Shown here: in pieces, positions 5,962 to 12,483 of the stretch
Numbering within the stretch: the first letter of the stretch is position 1
Layout: the number at the start of each line of letters is the position of its first letter
Assembly (NCBI GenBank): GCA_964384095.1
Contig: CAYLKC010000057.1
Span: 1-12,557, forward strand
Direction of reading: 5' to 3'
Length of the DNA stretch: 12,557 nt
Source of the DNA: JAITWN01 sp964384095
Lineage (GTDB): Bacteria > Pseudomonadota > Gammaproteobacteria > SZUA-140
The notes under the pieces: generated by a model
Database searches by the model: none
Told to the model about the DNA's origin: nothing
The model's input: the letters and a program-made list of their open reading frames with translations, nothing else
Translations under genes and position numbers: made by a program

Positions 5962-7974
5962 ATGATACCGGAGATTGGCCATTTCGCGCTGATCATGGCG
6001 CTGGTGATGGCGCTGATGCAGGCGACGATGCCGCTCGCGGGGGCGGCCCGCGGCAACGTCATATGGATGCGGCTGGCGCGTCCGACCGCACAGGCGCAGC
6101 TGGTGTTCGTGATCATCGCCTATATCTGCCTGACCTACGCCTTTATCGCCCACGATTTCTCGGTCCAGTACGTCGCCAACCACTCCAATTCGAATCTGCC
6201 GCTGTATTACCGGATCTCCGCGGTGTGGGGCGGCCACGAGGGCTCGCTGCTGCTGTGGATGATGATGCTGTCGGGCTGGACCTTCGCGGTCAGCATGCTG
6301 AGCCGCAACCTCCCGGATGACATGGTCGCGCGCGTGATCGGCGTGCTCGGCGTCGTAGCGATCGGCTTTCTGACCTTCATCCTGCTGACCTCGAATCCGT
6401 TCGATCGTCTGATCCCGGCGCCGCCGGACGGCGGCGACCTCAACCCGCTGCTGCAGGATCCCGGTCTGATCTTCCTTCCGCCGCTGCTGTACATGGGCTA
6501 TGTCGGCTTCTCGGTCGCCTTCGCATTCGCGATCGCGGCGCTGCTGAGCGGCCGGCTCGACGCCGCCTGGGCGCGCTGGTCACGGCCGTGGACGACCGCG
6601 GCGTGGCTGTTCCTGACGCTCGGCATCGCGCTCGGCAGCTGGTGGGCCTATTACGAGCTCGGCTGGGGAGGCTGGTGGTTCTGGGACCCGGTCGAGAACG
6701 CCTCGTTCATGCCCTGGCTGGTCGGCACCGCGCTGATCCACTCGCTCGCGGTCACCGAGAAACGCGGCATCTTCAAGAGCTGGACCGTGCTGCTCGCAAT
6801 CCTCGCCTTTTCACTGAGCCTGCTCGGCACCTTCCTGGTTCGTTCCGGCGTGCTGACCTCGGTGCACTCCTTTGCGGTCGACCCGCAGCGCGGCCTGTAC
6901 ATCCTCGGCATGCTGGTCGTCGCGATCGGCGGCTCGCTGCTGCTGTTCGCGCTGCGCGCGCCGAAGGTCAAGTCCGAAGGCGGCTTCAGCCCGATCTCGC
7001 GTGAGACCCTGCTGCTGTCGAACAACGTGCTGTTCGTCGTCGCCTGCGGCACGGTGCTGCTCGGCACGCTGTATCCGTTGCTGCTCGATGCGCTGAATCT
7101 CGGCAAGATCTCGGTCGGCCCGCCGTACTTCAACGCAGTATTCCTGCCGCTGATGGTGCCGCTGGTGTTCCTGATGGGCATCGGTCCGTTCGCGCGCTGG
7201 AAGAAGGCCGATCTGCCGGAGATCGCGGTGCGTCTGCGCTGGGCCTTCGGCGCGGCGATCGTCGTCGCGATCGCGGTACCGCTGCTGTACGGTGAATGGA
7301 AGGCGCTGACCGCACTGGGCTGGCTGATGGCGGCCTGGGTCATCGCGACGGTCGCCATCGGCTTTTCGCGCCGCATCCGCGTCGCACGCGAGGCCGGCGC
7401 GCCGCCGCTGTCGCGCATGTCGCGCAGCTACTGGGGCATGCAGGTGGCCCATTTCGGCGTCGCGATCTTCATCATCGGCGTGACCATGGTCAGCAGCTAC
7501 GAGATCGAGCGCGATGTGCGCATGGAGATCGGCGATGTCGAGACGCTCGCCGGTTATGAATTCCGCTTCGACGGCGTCGTCGAGCGCCAGGGCCCGAACT
7601 TCGATGCCGCCCGCGGCCATATCCCGGTGTTCCGCAACGGCCGCCAGGTCACCGAGATGACGCCGGAGAAGCGCGTCTACTGGGTGCAGACGATGCCGAT
7701 GACCCAGGCCTCGCTGCATACCACGCTGTTCCGCGACCTCTATGTCTCGCTCGGCGAACCGGTCGGCGGCGGCGCCTGGAGCGTGCGTCTCTATTACAAG
7801 CCCTTCGTCTGGTGGATCTGGGGCGGTTGCGCGCTGATGGCGATCGGCGGCGCGCTCGCGGTCAGCGACCGCCGCTATCGCATCGGCGTGCGCCGCCGCG
7901 ACGAAGCGGGCGGTAAGGCAAAGGACGACCAGTCGTCTGCTGCGGATGGCAAGCTGGCGGAGGCGCGGCGTTGA
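5962..7974 (+). CDS. ccmF: Cytochrome c haem lyase subunit CcmF
   Basis: CcmF is the core of the haem ligase that takes haem from CcmE and joins it to apocytochrome CxxCH motifs; it also carries its own haem b. The 670-residue protein has the normal length and many membrane helices. The WWD-type region is GWGGWWFWDPVENASF (234-249). Conserved histidines occur in GGHEGS (H92), ALIHSLAV (H260), SVHSFAVDP (H302) and VAHFGV (H497). A large periplasmic loop lies at about 515-610, before the last helix, and a charged tail (637-670) follows. A strong purine-rich ribosome site (5948-5957) precedes the ATG. The stop overlaps the TTG start of ccmG. Confidence 0.98.
   Translation: MIPEIGHFALIMALVMALMQATMPLAGAARGNVIWMRLARPTAQAQLVFVIIAYICLTYAFIAHDFSVQYVANHSNSNLPLYYRISAVWGGHEGSLLLWMMMLSGWTFAVSMLSRNLPDDMVARVIGVLGVVAIGFLTFILLTSNPFDRLIPAPPDGGDLNPLLQDPGLIFLPPLLYMGYVGFSVAFAFAIAALLSGRLDAAWARWSRPWTTAAWLFLTLGIALGSWWAYYELGWGGWWFWDPVENASFMPWLVGTALIHSLAVTEKRGIFKSWTVLLAILAFSLSLLGTFLVRSGVLTSVHSFAVDPQRGLYILGMLVVAIGGSLLLFALRAPKVKSEGGFSPISRETLLLSNNVLFVVACGTVLLGTLYPLLLDALNLGKISVGPPYFNAVFLPLMVPLVFLMGIGPFARWKKADLPEIAVRLRWAFGAAIVVAIAVPLLYGEWKALTALGWLMAAWVIATVAIGFSRRIRVAREAGAPPLSRMSRSYWGMQVAHFGVAIFIIGVTMVSSYEIERDVRMEIGDVETLAGYEFRFDGVVERQGPNFDAARGHIPVFRNGRQVTEMTPEKRVYWVQTMPMTQASLHTTLFRDLYVSLGEPVGGGAWSVRLYYKPFVWWIWGGCALMAIGGALAVSDRRYRIGVRRRDEAGGKAKDDQSSAADGKLAEARR
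7959..7963 (+). promoter_or_regulatory. Shine-Dalgarno sequence supporting the TTG start of ccmG
   Basis: GGAGG ends 7 bases before a TTG at 7971 that overlaps the ccmF stop codon. No ATG or GTG with comparable support lies at the start of the thioredoxin frame, so this site decides the unusual start. Confidence 0.75.
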
Positions 7975-8498
7975 ATCTCCGTTACCTGATACCGCTGGGC
8001 GTCTTTCTCGTCCTGTCGGGTTTTCTTGCAGCGGGCCTGTTTCTGAACCCGGGTCAGGTGCCGTCGCCGCTGATCGGCAAGCCGGCGCCGGCGTTCGAGC
8101 TGCCGCAGTTGCACGACCCGGCGATGCGGGTATCGAACCGCGACATGCACGGCAAGGTGTGGATGCTGAACGTCTGGGCCTCGTGGTGCGTGTCCTGCCG
8201 TTATGAGCATCCGCTGCTGGTGGAGCTCGCGCGCGAGCAGGTGTTGCCGATCTACGGACTCAACTACAAGGATCAGCGCGATGAGGCGATCGTCTGGCTG
8301 CGCAATTTCGGCGATCCCTATGTCCACAGCGTGTTCGACCCCGACGGCCGCGTCGGCATGGACTTTGGCGTCTACGGCGTGCCGGAGACCTATGTCATCG
8401 ATGCCGAGGGCGTGATCCGCTACAAGCACATCGGACCGATCACCGCCGAGGCGTTGCAGAACACGATCCTGCCGCTGATCCGCGAACTCCAGGGCTGA
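7971..8498 (+). CDS. ccmG: Thiol:disulfide oxidoreductase CcmG (DsbE)
   Basis: CcmG is a membrane-anchored periplasmic thioredoxin that reduces the apocytochrome CxxCH disulfide, directly or through CcmH. The 175-residue product has an N-terminal anchor (6-25), the redox motif WCVSC (72-76) and the CcmG-specific GVYGVPETY segment (133-141) with the cis-proline. An acidic active-site surround typical of CcmG is plausible but not tested. Translation starts at TTG, overlapping the ccmF stop (TTGA), with GGAGG 7 bases upstream. An alternative internal start would remove the membrane anchor and is unlikely. Confidence 0.96.
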   Translation: MNLRYLIPLGVFLVLSGFLAAGLFLNPGQVPSPLIGKPAPAFELPQLHDPAMRVSNRDMHGKVWMLNVWASWCVSCRYEHPLLVELAREQVLPIYGLNYKDQRDEAIVWLRNFGDPYVHSVFDPDGRVGMDFGVYGVPETYVIDAEGVIRYKHIGPITAEALQNTILPLIRELQG

Positions 8499-8502
8499 AA
8501 TC

Positions 8503-9042
8503 ATGATGACGAGTATCCCGGCCATTACGCCAAGGGGCGCCGGCACTGCGCTGGCGGCCATCCTGCTTGCGCTGTTTGCCGCTCTTGCGCTGTCCGCCGC
8601 GCCCGCGCCGGTGCAGGCGGCGCAGGCCGTGCCCCTGTCCGACGACCCCGAGCTGCAGGCGCGGATGAAGCGCCTCGAATACGAACTGCGCTGCCTGGTC
8701 TGCCAGGCCGAGTCGGTCGCCGAATCGAACTCCGAATTCTCGCAGGACATCCGCCGCGAGGTCGCGCGCATGATGAAGGAAGGCATGAGCGACCAGCAGA
8801 TCCGCCAGTTCCTCGTCGACCGCTACGGCGATTTCATCCTGTTCCGGCCGCCGGTCAACCGCGCAACCATGCTGCTGTGGGCGGGTCCGCTGCTGCTGCT
8901 CGCGATCGGCGCCGTCGTCATCGGCGCGATCCTGTTCCGCCGCCGCAGGCCGGAGGCCGATGCCGTGCTCAGCGCCGAAGATCATCAGCGCGCGCGCCGC
9001 CTGCTCGGCGCCGGCGAGGGCAAGGGGGACAGCCGCCGATGA
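8503..9042 (+). CDS. ccmH: Cytochrome c maturation thiol reductase CcmH (CycL type)
   Basis: This CcmH is the short, CycL-type form: a periplasmic thiol reductase domain attached to the inner membrane. The 179-residue product has a signal peptide ending near the alanine-rich VQAAQA (37-42). The conserved motif LRCLVCQ (62-68) carries redox cysteines C64 and C67, and a three-helix domain extends to about residue 118. A C-terminal transmembrane segment (about 123-145) and a basic cytoplasmic tail follow. Two consecutive ATGs (8503, 8506) are possible starts. It starts 4 bases after the ccmG stop and overlaps ccmI by ATGA (9039-9042). In E. coli this domain is fused to the CcmI-like part; here they are separate genes. 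Confidence 0.96.
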   Translation: MMTSIPAITPRGAGTALAAILLALFAALALSAAPAPVQAAQAVPLSDDPELQARMKRLEYELRCLVCQAESVAESNSEFSQDIRREVARMMKEGMSDQQIRQFLVDRYGDFILFRPPVNRATMLLWAGPLLLLAIGAVVIGAILFRRRRPEADAVLSAEDHQRARRLLGAGEGKGDSRR

Positions 9043-10298
9043 CCGTGTTCTATATTGCCGCGGCGCTGCTGATCGTCGCGGCCCTGTTGTTCATCGTCCC
9101 GCCGCTGCTTCGCCGCGAGCAGGACGATTCCGCCACCGACCGGCGTTCGCTGAACATCTCGATCTACCAGGACCAGTTCACCGAGCTCGAGCGCGACTTC
9201 GCGAACGACGTCATCACCCGCGAGCAGTTCGAGCAGGGCAAGCAGGAACTCGAACGCCGCCTGCTCGACGATGTCTCCGACCTCGATGCGGCGCCGACCC
9301 CCGGCAAAAAGCCGGCGAGGAACCGCGCGACCATGGTCAGCGCAGTGGTCGTCGCCGGTCTGGTGCCGTTGCTGGCGACCGGCATGTACATGCAGACCGG
9401 GACGCCGTCCGCGATCACCGGCGCCGCTACCGCGTCGGCCGTTCCCGGCGATCACGACCTCGAGCACCAGATCGAGCAGATGATCTCACAGCTCGAACAG
9501 CGTCTGAACGACAACCCCGACGATGCCGAGGGCTGGGCGATGCTCGGCCGCACCTATCTCGCGCTGGAGCGATTCGAACTCGCCCTGCCGGCGCTCGATC
9601 GCGCGGTCGCGCTCGGTGGCGACGACCCCTCGCTGCTGGTCGATTTCGCCGACGTGCTGGCGATGACGACCAACAACATGTCGCTCGAAGGTCGGCCGAT
9701 GACGCTGATCGAACAGGCGCTGTCGATCGACCCGAACCACCAGAAGGGCCTGTGGCTTGCCGGCACCGCCGAATACGAGCGCACCAACTTCGCCGGCGCC
9801 CTCGAATACTGGCGCCGCCTGCAGATGCTGGTGCCGCCGGGTTCGGATGCCGCGCGCGCGATGCAGGGCAATATCGCCGAGGTCGAGGCGCTGATGCGTG
9901 ACGGCGGCCAGACGCCGGCGCCGCCGCCGCCGGTCGCGGAGGCCGGCGGCGGCGCCAGCGTCAGCGGCACGATCGGCATCGACGACGCCCTGCGCGCCGG
10001 GGTCAGCCCATCCGACACCGTATTCATCTTCGCGCGCGCCGCGGAAGGGCCGCGCATGCCGCTCGCGGTGTTGCGCGCCGAGGTCCGCGACCTCCCGATG
10101 GAGGTCACGCTCGACGATTCGATGGCGATGGATCCGTCATTGAGCCTGTCGCGCTTTTCCGAGGTGGTAATCGTCGCGCGGGTGTCGCGCCGCGGCAGCG
10201 CGATCGCGGAGAGCGGTGACCTGCAGGGCACCAGCGCGGTGGTGCGCACCGGCGGCGGTGAACCGGCGCGCGTCGTCATCAATGAGGTCGTTCCCTAG
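9039..10298 (+). CDS. ccmI: Apocytochrome c chaperone CcmI (CycH type)
   Basis: CcmI binds the C-terminal helix of apocytochromes c and delivers them to the CcmF/CcmH ligase. The 419-residue product has the family layout: transmembrane helix 1 (2-24), a cytoplasmic coiled-coil-like region (36-83), transmembrane helix 2 (98-117), periplasmic TPR repeats (about 140-290, with AEGWAMLGRTYLALERF at 163-179), a proline-rich linker QTPAPPPP (291-298), and a beta-rich C-terminal domain (305-419) like the C-terminal part of E. coli CcmH. The ATG overlaps the ccmH stop, and GGGGGA (9024-9029) is its ribosome site. The frame stays open upstream, but an earlier start would only add an unrelated arginine-rich stretch. 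Confidence 0.95.
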   Translation: MTVFYIAAALLIVAALLFIVPPLLRREQDDSATDRRSLNISIYQDQFTELERDFANDVITREQFEQGKQELERRLLDDVSDLDAAPTPGKKPARNRATMVSAVVVAGLVPLLATGMYMQTGTPSAITGAATASAVPGDHDLEHQIEQMISQLEQRLNDNPDDAEGWAMLGRTYLALERFELALPALDRAVALGGDDPSLLVDFADVLAMTTNNMSLEGRPMTLIEQALSIDPNHQKGLWLAGTAEYERTNFAGALEYWRRLQMLVPPGSDAARAMQGNIAEVEALMRDGGQTPAPPPPVAEAGGGASVSGTIGIDDALRAGVSPSDTVFIFARAAEGPRMPLAVLRAEVRDLPMEVTLDDSMAMDPSLSLSRFSEVVIVARVSRRGSAIAESGDLQGTSAVVRTGGGEPARVVINEVVP

Positions 10299-10881
10299 CC
10301 GGGGCGCCGCCGGACGGGCGCGCGCAATCGGCTGCCGGGGTTCACGCCCGGCGGCTGGCTGGGCGATCGCCGCGCTGTTCGGACTGCTCGCGGCCTGCGA
10401 CCAGGGGCCGCCGGCCGATCGCCTGGTCGAGGGGCGGCCGTTCCCGTATCTCACGCTGCAGGAATTCGATGGCGGGACCCGCTCTCTCGAGGACTATCGC
10501 GGCCGCGTTGTCATCCTGAATGTCTGGGCCACCTGGTGTCCGCCCTGCCGTCGCGAGCTGCCGGGTCTCGAACGCCTGCACCAGCGGCTGGACCCCGACG
10601 GCTTCGCGGTCATCGGCCTGTCGGTCGATGGTGATGCCGACATCGCGCGGGAGTTCCTGCTCGACCGCGGCGTGACCTTCCGGAGCTATTTCGATCGCGA
10701 CGGCGCCGCCGCGGACCGGGTGCTCGGCATCCGCATCTATCCCGATACGTTCATTCTCTCCGCCGATGGCGTGCTGCTGCGCAAGTTCGTCGGCGAGCGG
10801 GAATGGGACGATCCCGCGCTGATCGAGGCCCTGACGGCGGCCCGCACCGGCGACACGCGCCGGCTCGCGGAAATCCGCTGA
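10282..10881 (+). CDS. TlpA/redoxin-family thioredoxin lipoprotein
   Basis: This is a 199-residue membrane-anchored thioredoxin-like oxidoreductase. The lipobox LAAC (36-39) after a hydrophobic stretch (27-38) predicts a lipoprotein. The redoxin domain has the active site WCPPC (85-89) in the context VVILNVWATWCPPCRRELPGL, and the cis-proline loop RIYPDTF (151-157). WCPPC is typical of TlpA/ResA reductases and differs from the WCVSC of CcmG, so this is a second, distinct thioredoxin of the locus. The start overlaps ccmI by 17 bases; no good Shine-Dalgarno sequence is visible. The 26-residue n-region before the hydrophobic core is longer than usual, so the true start is uncertain. Context suggests a thiol role in cytochrome c or other cuproenzyme assembly; substrate unknown. 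Confidence 0.88.
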   Translation: MRSFPSRGAAGRARAIGCRGSRPAAGWAIAALFGLLAACDQGPPADRLVEGRPFPYLTLQEFDGGTRSLEDYRGRVVILNVWATWCPPCRRELPGLERLHQRLDPDGFAVIGLSVDGDADIAREFLLDRGVTFRSYFDRDGAAADRVLGIRIYPDTFILSADGVLLRKFVGEREWDDPALIEALTAARTGDTRRLAEIR

Positions 10882-10896
10882 CCGCGCATGCGGGCG

Positions 10897-10925
10897 TGGC
10901 CTGGCCCCGGCGGTTGTGCGAAAAT
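10897..10925 (+). promoter_or_regulatory. Possible internal promoter before the cytochrome c gene
   Basis: In the 74-base gap after the thioredoxin gene, TGCGAAAAT (10917-10925) resembles an extended -10 element (TGn plus a four-of-six hexamer). A weak -35 TGGCCT (10897-10902, three of six) lies 17 bases upstream. This could give the cytochrome gene its own transcript in addition to operon read-through. Support is only by motif. Confidence 0.28.
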
Positions 10926-10927
10926 GG

Positions 10928-10943
10928 CGGCATGCCCATGCCG
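10928..10943 (+). other. Inverted repeat abutting the cytochrome c ribosome site
   Basis: CGGCATG (10928-10934) and CATGCCG (10937-10943) form a near-perfect palindrome. As RNA it would fold with a 5-pair stem and 6-base loop, and its last base is the first G of the Shine-Dalgarno sequence. It could affect translation of the cytochrome or be a protein site; its function is not known. Confidence 0.35.
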
Positions 10944-10950
10944 GAGGAGG
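10943..10950 (+). promoter_or_regulatory. Strong ribosome binding site of the cytochrome c gene
   Basis: GGAGGAGG ends 5 bases before the ATG at 10956 and decides that start over an adjacent GTG (10953) and over upstream in-frame ATGs. It is the strongest Shine-Dalgarno sequence in the operon, suggesting higher expression of this gene than its neighbours. Confidence 0.8.
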
Positions 10951-10955
10951 CAGTG

Positions 10956-11285
10956 ATGCGCAGGCAGCAAACCCGATGGCCGCGAGCCGGCGCCGTGATC
11001 GCCGCGCTGGCCCTGCTGTGCGGCGTCCCGACCGCGGCGCTGGCCGCGGACCCGACCAAGGGACGCGTGATCTACAACACCCACTGCCAGAACTGTCATG
11101 GCGCCAATGGCGCCGGCCAGCTCCCCGGCATGCCCGATTTCACACGCGGCGATGCGCTGTTCCGTCCCGACCTCGAACTGGTCCGCTCGATCATGGCCGG
11201 GCGCGGCATGATGCCGGCCTACCGCGGCATGTTCACTGAGGAAGAGCTGCTCGACGTCGTCGCCTTTCTGAGAACCCTGCGCTAG
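10956..11285 (+). CDS. Small secreted c-type cytochrome (monohaem, class I)
   Basis: This gene encodes a 109-residue precursor with a signal peptide (1-30, cleavage after AALA), leaving a mature periplasmic cytochrome of about 79 residues. The single haem-binding motif CQNCH (44-48) is followed by GANGAGQLPGMPDF, and the likely axial methionine lies in GRGMMPAYRG (82-91, M86). The C-terminal helix EEELLDVVAFLRTLR (95-109) is typical of class I cytochromes c. It probably acts as a soluble electron carrier or docking partner; its redox partners are not in the window. Being encoded directly after the maturation genes, it is a natural client of the System I machinery. The next gene begins on the base after its stop codon. 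Confidence 0.93.
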   Translation: MRRQQTRWPRAGAVIAALALLCGVPTAALAADPTKGRVIYNTHCQNCHGANGAGQLPGMPDFTRGDALFRPDLELVRSIMAGRGMMPAYRGMFTEEELLDVVAFLRTLR

Positions 11286-12422
11286 ATGTCGCGTTTCCCC
11301 GTCGCCGCCGCCACGGCCGCGCTGGCGGTGCTGCTCACCGCCTGTTCCGAGCCCGCGCCGCCATCGTCCGCGGAGGCAGAGGCGCCCCGCGAGCTCGCCG
11401 TGCCGTCGTCGCCCGCGGCGTCACCATCGCCCGCCGCGCTGGCCGTGCTCGAGACCTTCGAGGTCGGCCCCGAGGTCTATGTGCGTTCCCTGCATGTCGA
11501 CCGCGCGCGCAACGCGATCTGGGTCGGCACCTCGCTCGGCGTGCATGAGGTCGATCTCGAGACCTATGAACCGAAGAACACCTTCACGCGCGACAACGGC
11601 CTCGCCAACGAATATGTCTTCGCCGCCCTCGCCGACAGCGCCGGCGGGGCCTGGTTCGGCACCAACGGCGGCGGCCTTTCACGCTGGCAGGACGGCGACT
11701 GGAAGACCTGGTTTCCGATGCATGGCCTCGCCGATTACTGGGTCTATTCCCTCGCCGAGGCCGGGCCCGGCGTGTTATGGATCGGGACCTGGTATGGCGC
11801 GAACCGCCTCGATGTCGCCAGCGGACGCTTCGAGACCTTCGTCGAGGAGCTGGTCAACGAGTGGGTCTACGGCATCGGCGTCGATTCGAATGGGCGCGCG
11901 TGGTTCGGTACCGAGGGCGGCGTGTCGATGTTCGATGGCGCGGCATGGCGCGAGTGGACGCATGCGGACGGACTCGGTGCGCCGAACGAGGCGGGCCTGC
12001 CGCCGAGTGCGAATACCGGGCTCGGTACCCGTTCGCGGCATGATCTGAACGTACAGGCGCAGGGCAGCGAGACCTACAATCCGAACTATGTCTTCTGCAT
12101 CCTGATCGATCGCAACGATGGCGTCTGGGCCGGCACCTGGGGCGGCGGCGCCAGCCGTTTCGACGGCGAGCGCTGGCACAACCTGACGACGCGCGATGGG
12201 CTGGCCGGCGATATCGTGTTCGCGATCGCAGAGGATGCGAACGGCGTATTGTGGTTCGGCACCGACAAGGGGCTGTCGCGCTACGACGGCCGTTCCTGGC
12301 AGACGGTGACCGCGCGTGACGGCATGCTCGGTGATGCGGTGTATGCTGTCGCGGTGGTCGGTGACGAGGTCTGGGCCGGGACGCGGCGGGGGGTTGCGCG
12401 TGTCGGCTTGCAGACACAGTGA
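11286..12422 (+). CDS. Seven-repeat Reg_prop-like beta-propeller lipoprotein
   Basis: This 378-residue protein starts on the base after the cytochrome stop codon, so its translation is probably coupled. A lipoprotein signal ends in LTAC (17-20), followed by an Ala/Pro/Ser-rich linker (21-50). The rest is built of seven repeats with the core W-x-G-T, with tryptophans at 79, 123, 165, 206, 281, 323 and 363. Most repeats continue as G(G)-x-S/R-R/M-[FYW]-D-G-x-W and end with DGL or HGL. This is the pattern of two-component-regulator propeller (Reg_prop) repeats, and seven copies suggest one closed propeller. Spacing is 40-44 residues except 75 between repeats 4 and 5, where an insert (about 229-266) occurs. 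There is no kinase, diguanylate cyclase or DNA-binding domain. It is likely a membrane-anchored periplasmic binding or scaffold protein; its ligand and role are unknown. Confidence 0.85.
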   Translation: MSRFPVAAATAALAVLLTACSEPAPPSSAEAEAPRELAVPSSPAASPSPAALAVLETFEVGPEVYVRSLHVDRARNAIWVGTSLGVHEVDLETYEPKNTFTRDNGLANEYVFAALADSAGGAWFGTNGGGLSRWQDGDWKTWFPMHGLADYWVYSLAEAGPGVLWIGTWYGANRLDVASGRFETFVEELVNEWVYGIGVDSNGRAWFGTEGGVSMFDGAAWREWTHADGLGAPNEAGLPPSANTGLGTRSRHDLNVQAQGSETYNPNYVFCILIDRNDGVWAGTWGGGASRFDGERWHNLTTRDGLAGDIVFAIAEDANGVLWFGTDKGLSRYDGRSWQTVTARDGMLGDAVYAVAVVGDEVWAGTRRGVARVGLQTQ

Positions 12423-12424
12423 TG

Positions 12425-12472
12425 TTGAAACCAGGCAGAGTCGGGGATACCTTAGCTCTGTGGTTTGAAACC
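12425..12472. repeat. Imperfect stem-loop and TTGAAACC direct repeat after the last gene
   Basis: AAACCA-gg-CAGAG (12428-12440) can pair with CTCTG-TGGTTT (12456-12466), giving 11 base pairs with a two-base bulge and a 15-base loop. TTGAAACC also occurs twice in direct orientation (12425-12432 and 12465-12472), 40 bases apart. It starts 3 bases after the final stop codon, so it could mark the operon end, but there is no T-tract, so it is not a canonical terminator. Confidence 0.4.
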
Positions 12473-12483
12473 TGTGGCCGTCC

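Noticed and set aside
8877..9038. A possible longer CcmI start inside ccmH
   Set aside because: The added residues are arginine-rich and would precede the normal first transmembrane helix; the ATG at 9039 has a ribosome site and an ATGA junction.
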